Assembly: GCA_942493375.1 (NCBI GenBank)
Contig: OW818698.1
Location: forward strand, 2,666,001 to 2,730,000
Length of the DNA stretch: 64,000 nt
Direction of reading: 5' to 3'
From: G942493375 sp942493375
GTDB lineage: Bacteria; Armatimonadota; UBA5829
Shown: in pieces, positions 26,593 through 35,893 of the stretch
How positions within the stretch are numbered: position 1 is the stretch's first letter
Layout of the letters: every line of letters starts with the position of its first letter
Position numbers and translations under genes: made by a program
The notes under the pieces: model-generated
Databases searched by the model: none
Told to the model about the DNA's origin: nothing
Seen by the model: only the letters and a program-made list of their open reading frames with translations

Positions 26593-28833
26593 ATGTATCG
26601 CCATCGATTAGCACTCATTGCGCTTCTACTTATCATCTGCAGCATCAGTTGGGCTGAGACCGGGATTGTGAGCTGGGTTAACTGGTCTACTGAACCTGGG
26701 ATTGCTCAGGTGGTGTCGGGATTTGCTGGTGTCAAAGCTGAGCTCAGTCTGGCTTCGGACGGGAAAACTATCAGTACAGTCGATCAACTTACTGCTGCCG
26801 GTTGGAGCGTTGAGAACGGGTGTATTATTACTCCTCAGCGGGCCGGTGGCAGCAAGATTACTCTTCATGTTACCGGACTTCCTGCTGGGACTCAGGATGT
26901 ATATATTCGACATCACGGCGGTGCCCGGACTCCCGGCAATGAATGGTGGTATGATACGACTTTTGCACTCACGGACGGATCTGCTGTTGGTGAGATGCGG
27001 CTGATGTCCGGGTTGGGTGGATACGACAGGTCCAGCATGTATGAAACCAAACAGGGTACGGTCGGCACTGCTGATAAAGCTGTATCTGAGATTACTCTTA
27101 CCATAGAACGGTATATATGGACACAGTTCTCCAAAGCCGGTTCTATACGGATAGAGACCAACCCCTCGATGACGGCATCTTATACATCCATAAAATCGCC
27201 TGAGAACGATGCAGTGCGTGCGGAATTCAACAAAGGAGCGGTCAAGGACACTTTAGGAAAGACTGCGTATTGCGTGCGGGTGGTACCCGGAAGTTTAACG
27301 GTCAGACCTAAGAGTTTTGACTCCCTGAAAGGACTTACTCTGAATGCGCCCGTTGAGATAGACTGTGCCAAGGGTGAGTATGAGAACAAACAGGTGTTGC
27401 TCTTCTCTGACACTCAGGATCTGAAAGGTGTGAGTGTGCAGGCGAGTGAGTTGAAAGCCTCGAGCGGTGCGGTTATACCGGTTGAATCCATAATGGCCTG
27501 TCCTCTGGGTTATGTGCAGTATCCTCTTCCATACAATCTTGATCTGCACGGTTACTGGCCTGACCCTATACTCAACTTCCTGAAGAGCTTTGACGTTATA
27601 AAGGACGATGTGCAGTCGGTGTGGTATCGGGTTTTTGTACCACTGGATGCTAAACCGGGAACTTATACCGGCAAGCTGACGATTACACCGACTAATGCTC
27701 CTGCCTTTGATGTTCCAGTGTCGGTGCTGGTGAGGAACTTCGAGGTACCGAAGATGTCTCATTTGAGAGTGGTAGCCGGCTGCAATGCATCAGATGATTT
27801 TGAGATGAGTTACAAGATAAACCCCACGGCTATCTATGGATTCACACAGGACTGGATCAAGGAATTCCCAAAGTGGGCAGCAGCGGGTGTTACAGCGCTA
27901 AACCTGGACTACCTCGGCGGGTCTTTCATGGAAGACAAGGCCAACAAGATGCCATCGCAGGCCCAGCTTGATAAGTTGTGCGAGGGTCTAGACCAGAAAC
28001 TTAAAGCATTGGAAGCGGTTGGGCTGCAGGACAAGGCTTATCTTTATGTTTTTGACGAAGCTGATGCCCAGTGGTACCCGGCGATGCGCAAGATATGCGA
28101 AGCGGTGAAGGCGAAGTTTCCCGACCTGAAAATAATGACCACTGCTCATGACTGGACGAACACCAATTCCGATGGCGGCGCTTCTGAAACGGCAAAAGGT
28201 CGATGGACGGGGACTGCAGGTGGACTTGAGAAGATAGACATCTGGGTACCCCTGCTCTTCCACTACAACTTCGAACACGCTGCACAGGCCCGCAAGCAGG
28301 GACGACAAGTCTGGTGGTATACGTGTAACTCTCCACAGAAACCATTCCCGAATCTTCAGATTATAAACTCAGCAATGGACAACCGTGTGCTGATGGGCTT
28401 TATGGCTTTTGCATATGGAACCGACGGGTTTTTATACTATGCAACCAGGGGTGGAAGCTGGGAGTATAATGCCCCAATCACCATCGGCCCATATACCGGC
28501 TGGCCTGTTGTAGATACCGGCCACGATCACCTTTACCAGAAAGCTCCTGATGGCAAAGGGCTTCCAAGCAAGCGGATGGAGATGATCAGGGACGGGATGG
28601 AAGATTATGACTACCTCTGGATAGCAAAAGACCTTTCGGAAAAGTCCAAGGTCAAAGCATCCAAAGATGGGGCAATAATTGACGGTATAAAGCTGGTTAA
28701 ACAGCTATCTGCTCCCGGTAATGAGCTGGTTAAGAGCCTGGCTGATTATACTCAGGATACAGGCAAGCTGGATGCAACCCGGACAAGTCTGGCTAAGTTC
28801 ATCGAGAAAGCCCAGGGACTGGCGAAGAAGTAG
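26593..28833 (+). CDS. secreted GH123-like protein (DUF4091)
   Basis: 746 residues; signal peptide about 1-21. An N-terminal jelly-roll (about 22-200) may bind sugar. The second part matches GH123/DUF4091: LYVFDEADAQWYPAM with D-E as in the catalytic Asp-Glu pair, then FMAFAYGTDGFLYYATRG, and the C-terminal RMEMIRDGMEDYDYLWI. Characterised GH123 enzymes are beta-N-acetylgalactosaminidases using substrate-assisted catalysis, so a GalNAc-containing glycan is a reasonable guess. It follows a metallophosphoesterase gene. AGGAG precedes the ATG. Related to the gene starting at 61720. Confidence 0.85.
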   Translation: MYRHRLALIALLLIICSISWAETGIVSWVNWSTEPGIAQVVSGFAGVKAELSLASDGKTISTVDQLTAAGWSVENGCIITPQRAGGSKITLHVTGLPAGTQDVYIRHHGGARTPGNEWWYDTTFALTDGSAVGEMRLMSGLGGYDRSSMYETKQGTVGTADKAVSEITLTIERYIWTQFSKAGSIRIETNPSMTASYTSIKSPENDAVRAEFNKGAVKDTLGKTAYCVRVVPGSLTVRPKSFDSLKGLTLNAPVEIDCAKGEYENKQVLLFSDTQDLKGVSVQASELKASSGAVIPVESIMACPLGYVQYPLPYNLDLHGYWPDPILNFLKSFDVIKDDVQSVWYRVFVPLDAKPGTYTGKLTITPTNAPAFDVPVSVLVRNFEVPKMSHLRVVAGCNASDDFEMSYKINPTAIYGFTQDWIKEFPKWAAAGVTALNLDYLGGSFMEDKANKMPSQAQLDKLCEGLDQKLKALEAVGLQDKAYLYVFDEADAQWYPAMRKICEAVKAKFPDLKIMTTAHDWTNTNSDGGASETAKGRWTGTAGGLEKIDIWVPLLFHYNFEHAAQARKQGRQVWWYTCNSPQKPFPNLQIINSAMDNRVLMGFMAFAYGTDGFLYYATRGGSWEYNAPITIGPYTGWPVVDTGHDHLYQKAPDGKGLPSKRMEMIRDGMEDYDYLWIAKDLSEKSKVKASKDGAIIDGIKLVKQLSAPGNELVKSLADYTQDTGKLDATRTSLAKFIEKAQGLAKK

Positions 28834-28959
28834 TGACTGCGCAGCGCCCTTCGACAGGCAGTGTAAATGCTGTAGCATTTGCACCCTCAGGACGAACGGA
28901 TGGACTCGTCTTTAGTACGTATAGGTTCGTTTCAGGTCTTGAATTTGGGATTATCTGCA

Positions 28960-29866
28960 AACGAATTGAGCTCAGATTTTTGCGGTTTGTTCCTAAATGG
29001 TCTTTGCGTTTTTCTTCACATGCATACATTGTACCATCAGTAACCACCACAATTATGTCTCCTGCTTGTAGGTTCATACTGCCTTCAAGATAGACTTGCC
29101 CACCCATACCACAGAACATTATCCCGCCCTGTTTCATCTGTTCGATATTCCCATCACAATGCCATGCAATTGGAGGTTCGTGACCAGCGTTGGAATATGT
29201 AAGAGTGCTATTGTTTGTGTCCAAGACAGCATAGAATGCCATCAGCATATCATTCTCTACTGCAATCTCTCTGCAAAGGGCATCATTTACTAGTGACATA
29301 ACCTTAGAAGGTTGATCCAACAGGAATGAATAGCACCTAATCATATTCTTTATTGCCGTCACACGGATTGCAGCCAGTAATCCTTTGCCAACTACGTCGC
29401 CCATTGAAATTCCGATATTGCCATCATCCAAGTTGAAAATTTCGCAGAAGTCTCCGCATACATCCGCCTCCTGTAATGCAGGCTGATATTTCGTGCAATC
29501 TCATAACCTAAAGGGAGTATTGGAATATGAGAGGGCAATAGCTGTTTTTTTGATACATTTCTGCTATATGATGATCCCGTTTAGCAATTCGTGTGAGTTG
29601 CTCTTCAGCCTGCTTGCGTTCAATGATGTCGTGGATAATGGAATATAGAACAATATGCCCAGCGATGTTTATCCTGTTACTGAATACCTCTACATCCCGG
29701 ATAGAGCCATTTGCTAACCGGTGGCGGAATTCATCACTGGTTCGTTCTAAATATCTAACTTTCTCCATTTCATTATTCTCAGCTTCCCGACAATGTCCTT
29801 TTTGTCTTTCAAATGTACCTCTAAAAGCAACACGTTGCCCCTTCTGTACATCACAACTGGAGAATC
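28960..29866 (-). pseudogene. decayed PAS - SpoIIE-type (PP2C) phosphatase gene
   Basis: Two disconnected parts of one signalling gene remain. The upstream part (about 29508-29866) encodes the end of a PAS domain (RHRLANGSIRDVEVFSNRI, then HIVLYSIIHDIIERKQAEEQL), which stops soon after. The second part (about 29010-29490, another frame) encodes a SpoIIE phosphatase core: VCGDFCEIFNLDDGNIGISM, GDVVGKGLLAAI, LTYSNAGHEPPI, GDIIVVVTDGT. The phosphatase then loses homology and runs into repeat-like DNA near 28850. The frame change near 29490, the missing helices and the absent C-terminus mean it cannot make a normal protein. Confidence 0.75.
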
Positions 29867-29888
29867 AATCGTAATCCAAATGAGACTG

Positions 29889-29970
29889 TCTAGCTCACAG
29901 CATTCACGACTGACTCAGCTTTTACTCTTAACGAGTAAAGCAAAACTTCGTGAATACAGTGGGCTTGTTA
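29889..29970. repeat. repeat family A, diverged copy
   Basis: CATTCACGACTGACTCAGCT ... TTCGTGAATACAGTGGGC keeps the layout of the family (outer inverted repeat, CAGCTTTT box, inner palindrome TTTACTCTTAACGAGTAAA) but with more changes than other copies. It marks the left edge of the secretion region. Confidence 0.65.
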
Positions 29971-30271
29971 ACTGTTTCTTTTATATCAAGCAGCTTAGTT
30001 ACTGATAGATATTTACCGGAGTACATCAATGATTTGCACATGAAATGGCAGATGAACAACAGTGTCACCTGCTGCTGTTGCATATAAAACCTAACCAACT
30101 TACACAAGATAAAAACGCTTTTTGGGAAGCAATCCTAGATAGCATTGATTGTGGGATCATCCCCGTATCTCTACATAGTGGTATTGTCTATAAAAATCCC
30201 GTATTATTCCCAGTGCTAGTCTGAATAGTCTTGTGTTAAACTGTAAATAGGTATTAAGGAGGCCCTATCTA
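29971..30271. other. intergenic stretch without a convincing gene
   Basis: About 300 bp between the diverged repeat and the small membrane protein gene. A 59-codon frame from ATG 30045 to TGA 30222 contains NAFWEAILDSIDCGII and might be a remnant of a signalling protein, but it has no ribosome site and no recognisable family. Nothing else was seen. Confidence 0.4.
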
Positions 30272-30598
30272 GTGCGCACTCGATTACTGATTCTCCCGTG
30301 GACGGCTGGGCTGATTGTCATCGGCCTTGTTGATTTAGTGACTACTTTGGTCTGGCTACATCAAGGTTGTATAGTTGAATTCAACCCCCTAATGGCAACG
30401 GTATTGGATGCTGGGATAACGGCATTTATCGCGGTCAAAGTTTTTACTCTATGCGCCTATGTTATTGTCGTCGAATGGTACAGACGGCACCGCAACGCCT
30501 CATTCGCTCGAATAATCGGGATAGTCACCGTCGTCAGCTACCTCGCCATTTACACCATCTCATTCTGCTCTGTCAATTTCCACTTCTTTTTTAAATGA
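30272..30598 (+). CDS. small integral membrane protein (DUF5658-like)
   Basis: 108 residues from GTG 30272, with AAGGAGG nine bases upstream. Three membrane segments are visible (about 9-28, 45-68, 80-102). The pattern LVDLVTTLVWLHQGCIVEFNPLM, with E-x-N-P-L-M after the first helix, matches the DUF5658 family of unknown function. It stands alone before a long gap. Cytoplasmic-membrane protein; role unknown. Confidence 0.75.
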   Translation: MRTRLLILPWTAGLIVIGLVDLVTTLVWLHQGCIVEFNPLMATVLDAGITAFIAVKVFTLCAYVIVVEWYRRHRNASFARIIGIVTVVSYLAIYTISFCSVNFHFFFK

Positions 30599-31059
30599 TA
30601 TATATCTTCTCGTTTGCACACTATGCTCCGAGCGTATTCTCACTAATGCCCCCCATACAGGCCTCGTGCCAACTTGTTCTCTTGCTCCTATGTAATGATT
30701 GCTTAAGGTTATGGCAATAACCTAAAGATACTAACTATATTGCCAATAATTCAATAACAAAGAGTTCTCTGTTTGAAAATCGAATGGATGCCACAAAAAG
30801 GTATACCACCCGCCAATATCCGAACGTATCAAGGGCATTTATTCCTTTATACTAAATAATGCTACCTAACCAGAGAGCCGACATGGTGGTGATTTTGCTG
30901 GCTGTAAATTACGAAAAATGCAGTCTACTTGAATATAGCTAGGAATTAAACATAAAGGCATGTATCTAATACTCAGAGTCGACGTTTATGGGTATGTTTT
31001 CAAACTATAGTTGTAGTATGAACATTATGCTATTTTTGTAAATGAGAGGAACGTGATAA
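30599..31059. other. 460-bp AT-rich gap upstream of the first secretin
   Basis: No coding frame of note. It should contain the promoter and leader of the secretin-gspE-gspF operon. Near its right end (from about 31041) the DNA becomes homologous to the 3' end of the PilP-like gene (see 41740-41783), the edge of the duplicated block. No riboswitch could be recognised with confidence. Confidence 0.5.
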
Positions 31060-32553
31060 TTGCTAAGAGACCGAAATCATAAAGACAGGTGGCAAAAATT
31101 GTGCCTGGTAATAAACACTCGACTCGGTCTGATGCTGCTCCTTGCCGTGTTCATGCTATCTGCAGTGACTGTTTGGGCCGTTGATACAGAGCCGATTCCG
31201 CAAGCAGGAAAGCCCGATCTTTACGATGTAGATGCCAGCGGTACTGATATTAAACTTGTATTGGAAGCTCTTGCACGACAGTCGGGTGCAAATATAGTCA
31301 TCAGCCCCGATATCACCGGGCAGTTAAATATCCATGTAAAACAGCAATCACTTTCTTCGATTCTGGACAGCCTTGCTGCAACTATGGATGTGGCCTGGAA
31401 GAATGACGGAGCTACTTATCTAATTACACAAAAGCCCAAGCAGTCACCTGAGCCAGAAAAAGCCATAAAAGAACCAGTCCCTGAAGCTACTATTCTGGTC
31501 TTCCAATGTCACAATATTGAGCCGGGGCAGTTAGTGACTGTTATCACCAAACTCTTTCCAAACATCAGTGCAGTGGAAGGCCCGGGGGCACTTATGCCCA
31601 AGTATTCGGATGACACGATGTCGTCTTCGGGTTCGGATAACACGCCGATTGGTGACTACTCCGGCGATGGTGCTCCATTCGGTAATGCATCGCCCGTTGC
31701 AGCCGCCTCTACTACAACTAATTCTGCTTCAGGCAAGCACGGAGACAGGATAGTAATGATGGGACCAGCGGCAGATATCGAGAAGGCTAAACAAGTCATA
31801 CAAGAACTGGATGTCCGCAAACGGCAGGTAAATATCGATTTGCTAATCACCGAGATTAAGACTTCAGGTGATAAGCAAATTGGTGTGGATTGGAATTGGG
31901 ATGCTGTTTCCGTGAAGCAGGGCTATACTACCCCAAATACCGATTCATCATCTGCTTATAATCCGACCAATGTGAATGTCGGTCAGTCGAAGTTTGCTCT
32001 TCAACCATGGAATTTTGGGGCTACTATATCCGCTATGGTAAAAGACGGTTCGGCAAACCTGCTGGCAAATCCAAATATATCGGTACTTGATGGTGAATCC
32101 GGAAGAATCTTCCTGGGAGACACTGTGCGATATCTACAACTAGATTCGCGCGACAGGGATGGCAGACCAATCTACAAAGCAGAGACAGTAGACGCAGGCA
32201 TTTTATTACCTATTGCGGCCAGAATTTTGCCAGATAACTCGGTGATACTTACTCTGCATCCAACAGTCAGCCTGGTTACTGGATATACTACAATCGAGGG
32301 TAGTCAATATCCACAAGTAAGTACTCGGGAAGTCCAGACTACGGTGATTATAAAGAGCGGAGAGATGCTGGCTATAGGTGGACTCATCCGCGACGAGGAT
32401 ACCCGCAATGCTTCTAAAATACCGTTAATGGGTGACCTGCCAGTTATAGGTGGCCTGTTTAGAAGCAGCAGTACTAAAAAGCAGAAGACTGAATTAGTCA
32501 TTTTCGTGTGTCCAAAAATCATGGGGGAAGAAGTACCAAATGCTGCTAGATAG
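31060..32553 (+). CDS. secretin (GspD/PilQ family), copy 1
   Basis: 497 residues from TTG 31060 (GAGG upstream). Signal-anchor about 22-44, then an STN/N0-type domain (about 50-125: LYDVDASGTDIKLVLEALA), an N1-type domain (about 145-260) interrupted by a Ser/Gly-rich linker, and the secretin C-domain with NPNISVLDGESGRIFLGD and the signature IPLMGDLPVIGGLFRS. Secretins form the outer-membrane channel of type II secretion or type IV pili. It lacks extra N-domains, so it is short for GspD and closer to PilQ-like. Very similar to the secretin at 41761. Its stop overlaps the gspE start. Confidence 0.93.
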   Translation: MLRDRNHKDRWQKLCLVINTRLGLMLLLAVFMLSAVTVWAVDTEPIPQAGKPDLYDVDASGTDIKLVLEALARQSGANIVISPDITGQLNIHVKQQSLSSILDSLAATMDVAWKNDGATYLITQKPKQSPEPEKAIKEPVPEATILVFQCHNIEPGQLVTVITKLFPNISAVEGPGALMPKYSDDTMSSSGSDNTPIGDYSGDGAPFGNASPVAAASTTTNSASGKHGDRIVMMGPAADIEKAKQVIQELDVRKRQVNIDLLITEIKTSGDKQIGVDWNWDAVSVKQGYTTPNTDSSSAYNPTNVNVGQSKFALQPWNFGATISAMVKDGSANLLANPNISVLDGESGRIFLGDTVRYLQLDSRDRDGRPIYKAETVDAGILLPIAARILPDNSVILTLHPTVSLVTGYTTIEGSQYPQVSTREVQTTVIIKSGEMLAIGGLIRDEDTRNASKIPLMGDLPVIGGLFRSSSTKKQKTELVIFVCPKIMGEEVPNAAR

Positions 32554-34249
32554 TGGCTTGACATCCATATTTGTTGAACAGGGCGTACTCACCCCAAAAG
32601 AACTCGATTCAGCTCTCTCGGTACGAAACGACGTTGCAGAGGACATAGGACGGTTCCTTGTGCGATTGGGGATGATATCTGAGCGCGACCGCGTCAGGTG
32701 TGTAGGAATCCAGCAAGGGGTGCAGTTCGTCGAATTGGCAGGACGAAAGATAGACCCCGAGGTCGCCAAACTAATACCGCATAGTCTATCATTGCGCTAT
32801 AAGGTCATTCCTGTGGAACGGTCGCTGGACATGCTCAAAGTGGCGATGACTTCGCCGCTTGATGTACAGGCCATTGACGAGATTGCGCTGGCAACTAATC
32901 TTGAACCGTACCCATTGATCGCAGTCGAAGAAGATATTATCGAAGCAATATTTAATTGCTTTGGTGCTGCTGGTGATGTCAGCGATATCATAATTGAGGC
33001 AATCAAAGACGCTGGCACCGAAGTAAATTTCCGTGAAGAAGAACTGACAGAGCCGGAATCCCAAATAACCGATATCAAGGATATGTCGGGTGGTGCACCG
33101 GTGGTAAGACTGGTGAATGCACTTATTTCAAGAGCAATAGCCGAACGCGCTAGTGACATTCACATCGAACCTGAAGCTGGTCGAGTTCGTGTTCGTCTCA
33201 GAGTAGACGGCATCCTGCAGGAAGTCATGATTATCCCTAAAGATTTGCAGTCGTCAGTTATTTCAAGAATCAAAGTTATGGGCGGTATGGATGTCGCCGA
33301 AAGACGCTCTCCACAGGATGGTCGTATCACGCTTGTAGCCCGTCCAGCGGAATACGATTTTAGAATATCTACATTCCCCGCAATTAACGGAGAGAATGTA
33401 GTAATGAGAGTCCTTGAGAAGAGTGCGGCTCAGATCACCCTTGATAAGCTGGGTCTGCAGTCGGATATAGCCGATACATTCGGACAGATGACGAAGGCGC
33501 CTTATGGGATGATCCTTGCATGCGGTCCAACCGGCGCCGGCAAGACAACCTCTTTGTATGCGGCGCTGAACATGATCAACACAGTCGAGTGTAATATTCT
33601 GACTATTGAGGATCCTGTTGAATATCAACTTCAGGGAGTTATACAAGCGAATGTGAACCGCAAGGCAGGCCTGACTTTTGCAACTGGTTTACGTACTATT
33701 GTCAGACAGGACCCTGATGTAATACTGGTTGGTGAAATAAGAGACTCAGAGACTGCTGCAATAGCTGTCGAAGCAGCCCTTACAGGCCACCTGGTCCTGA
33801 GCACGCTTCACGCTAATGATTCCGCTGGTGCTGCTGCAAGGCTTATAGACATGGGAGTTGAGCCATTCCTGGTAGCTTCCTCCATCATCGGTCTATTATC
33901 TCAGAGACTCATTCGCACCAATTGTACTAAATGTTCAGCCCCATTGGAGATCAGAAGCGAAATATTAGCCCCACTCAATATTCCTGTTGATACAGATTTT
34001 TCCGGGGCGATGAAAGGTGTCGGTTGCGAGCATTGCGGTCGATCCGGTTATAAAGGTAGAACAGGCTTGTACGAGTTGCTCAAAGTGGACGACGATATCC
34101 GTACTGCGATTACCCTTAGAAGTTCTGCTGCAGTGATAAAACAGGTAGCAATAAAAAACGGAATGCGTTCTCTGAGACAAGATGCAATCGCTAAAGTACA
34201 AAATGGACAGACAACAGTAGAAGAGATGCTGCGCGTCACAACGAGCTAA
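32540..34249 (+). CDS. gspE: GspE/PilB-type assembly ATPase
   Basis: 569 residues. An N-terminal MshEN-like domain (about 5-150) precedes the ATPase core: Walker A GPTGAGKTT (about 329-337), Asp box, Walker B with DVILVGEIRD (about 393-402), His box, and a four-Cys zinc site (CTKC about 463, CEHC about 496). It powers pseudopilus or pilus assembly from the cytoplasmic face of the inner membrane. MshEN domains can bind c-di-GMP, and c-di-GMP genes are nearby; binding here is inference. It starts 14 bp inside the secretin gene and is followed by gspF. The only E-type ATPase in the window; no PilT is present. Confidence 0.95.
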   Translation: MLLDSGLTSIFVEQGVLTPKELDSALSVRNDVAEDIGRFLVRLGMISERDRVRCVGIQQGVQFVELAGRKIDPEVAKLIPHSLSLRYKVIPVERSLDMLKVAMTSPLDVQAIDEIALATNLEPYPLIAVEEDIIEAIFNCFGAAGDVSDIIIEAIKDAGTEVNFREEELTEPESQITDIKDMSGGAPVVRLVNALISRAIAERASDIHIEPEAGRVRVRLRVDGILQEVMIIPKDLQSSVISRIKVMGGMDVAERRSPQDGRITLVARPAEYDFRISTFPAINGENVVMRVLEKSAAQITLDKLGLQSDIADTFGQMTKAPYGMILACGPTGAGKTTSLYAALNMINTVECNILTIEDPVEYQLQGVIQANVNRKAGLTFATGLRTIVRQDPDVILVGEIRDSETAAIAVEAALTGHLVLSTLHANDSAGAAARLIDMGVEPFLVASSIIGLLSQRLIRTNCTKCSAPLEIRSEILAPLNIPVDTDFSGAMKGVGCEHCGRSGYKGRTGLYELLKVDDDIRTAITLRSSAAVIKQVAIKNGMRSLRQDAIAKVQNGQTTVEEMLRVTTS

Positions 34250-34267
34250 GCCAACTGGAGGTGATCC

Positions 34268-35482
34268 ATGCCAATCTATTCATACAAAGCAATATCATCG
34301 ACAGGTAAGATGGTCAGCGGTCGGATTGAGGTAGAGTCCGAGGCAAAGCTACGGCTCAATTTGAAGCGCAGCGGTCAACAGCTTCTTCAGGTCAAGGAGA
34401 TCCCCGGTATACAGCAGGGAGCTATCAACGGACTTACTGGTGGACGGAAACCGCCGATGGGCGAGGTAGCCAGCACCATTAGGCAGCTCAGCATTCTGAT
34501 CAAGGCAGGCGTACCATTGGTTGAAGCCATCGGTGGGCTTGCTGATCTTGCAAAATCCGAAGTGCTTGGAGCATGTCTCAAGGAAATAGGCACTGATGTT
34601 AGCCACGGTATGGCTTTGAGTGCAGCATTTGCCCGACACCCAAACGCGCTTCCGGTACTTGCCGTAGAAATGGCCAAAGTAGCAGAAGCAGGTGGGGATC
34701 TGGCTCAGGCAATGGAAAGGCTCGCAGACCATATAGAATCGGGAGCTGAGATCGTTCAACGGGTAAAATCAGCCATGGCTTATCCAATGGTAGTCATGGT
34801 GATCTCGTTTGTAACGGTCATAGTGATGTCCACGTTCATATTACCGCGATTTGTAACGTTATTCAGTCAAATGGGCGCAGAACTTCCCTGGACTACTAAG
34901 GCATTGATGAGCATGAGCCATATCATGACCAGCTATTGGTATTTGATCCTTGTTGGCTGTGTGCTTTTGGTATATGCTCTTAGAAAATATTTCTCAAGCC
35001 CTATCGGTCGTAAGGTTTTTGACAGAGCAGCGATGAAACTACCATTGATCGGCGATATAGTGAAGAAGATAGTTCTAAACAGGGTTATCGCTTCAATGTC
35101 CACACTATTATCAAGTGGTGTACCAATGGTACAGACCTTGGAGATATCGGCTGCCGCTGCTAACAACGCAGTGGTAAAGGAAGCCTTATTGAGAGCCGGA
35201 ACTGATGTAGCTGAGGGCAATGCCCTCTCTCAGTCTTTGAGGGCTTCAGGGGTTTTCCCTCCTCTTGTATTGCAGATGGTTACCAGTGGTGAGAAAACCG
35301 GGGAGTTACCCGCCATGCTCGGTCATATCTGTCTGATGTATGAGCGCGAGACAGATGCCAAGATCAAATCACTGACTACAGTGATTGAACCGATCATGAT
35401 TGCTGTTCTTGGTGTAATAGTCGGCTTCATTGCAATATCGGTAATTGTTCCGATATACTCACTGGTCGGAGGAGTCAGGTGA
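34268..35482 (+). CDS. gspF: GspF/PilC inner-membrane platform protein
   Basis: 404 residues with two T2SSF domains (about 65-190 and 270-390) and three membrane helices (about 168-195, 218-236, 375-398). Typical patterns: IRQLSILIKAGVPLVEAIGG and MSTLLSSGVPMVQTLEI. It forms the platform that links GspE to the growing pseudopilus. The ribosome site GGAGGTGATCC is an almost complete anti-Shine-Dalgarno complement. Its last codons have a decayed twin after the second secretin (43241-43340). Confidence 0.95.
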   Translation: MPIYSYKAISSTGKMVSGRIEVESEAKLRLNLKRSGQQLLQVKEIPGIQQGAINGLTGGRKPPMGEVASTIRQLSILIKAGVPLVEAIGGLADLAKSEVLGACLKEIGTDVSHGMALSAAFARHPNALPVLAVEMAKVAEAGGDLAQAMERLADHIESGAEIVQRVKSAMAYPMVVMVISFVTVIVMSTFILPRFVTLFSQMGAELPWTTKALMSMSHIMTSYWYLILVGCVLLVYALRKYFSSPIGRKVFDRAAMKLPLIGDIVKKIVLNRVIASMSTLLSSGVPMVQTLEISAAAANNAVVKEALLRAGTDVAEGNALSQSLRASGVFPPLVLQMVTSGEKTGELPAMLGHICLMYERETDAKIKSLTTVIEPIMIAVLGVIVGFIAISVIVPIYSLVGGVR

Positions 35483-35893
35483 CCCGTACACAAACAAAAT
35501 ACTGACCTCTGTTCAATAAAACTAACAACCAGTAATCCATGAACATCCTCTGCTCTATCAATCAGAATTGAGATAGACGCTTCAGAACTCCTGAAGATCC
35601 CGCAATATATCATTTGTCTTCGTCATACCGATCTTGATCCGATATCTAAGTTTTTCGATACACGAAGGTAATCAGCGGTGGCATACGACATATTGTGACA
35701 CAGCGCGACTTCATCAATAAAACAAGTTAGCCCGCATTGTTCATTACTCTCAGCTTTTGTCCCTACTGCCGGCCAAAAGAGAAATCCAGTGAATAATGCG
35801 GGTTAGTAGTAAAAGGCTATTTTGGAAAGAAGATGACGTTTTGGCGAGGGTAAGTATGGGTGAAGTCTTTGCTGGACTATCATTGGTTGAGCC
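35483..35893. other. gap between gspF and the oppositely oriented pseudopilins
   Basis: About 410 bp with no convincing gene. It contains repeat family A copy 35727-35806. The strand of coding switches across this gap. Confidence 0.5.
35727..35806. repeat. repeat family A, copy
   Basis: TTAGCCCGCATTGTTCATTA ... GTGAATAATGCGGGTTAG with inner TTTTGTCCC / GGCCAAAA. Same orientation as 38164-38246 and opposite to 38404-38485, so the three minor pseudopilin genes lie between inverted copies. Confidence 0.85.

Noticed and set aside
30045..30224. 59-codon frame as a gene
   Set aside because: No ribosome site, no family and an unusual composition; mentioned only as a possible remnant.
30599..31059. 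c-di-GMP or other riboswitch upstream of the first secretin
   Set aside because: A long leader next to c-di-GMP genes is suggestive, but I could not match the conserved core of any known riboswitch class.
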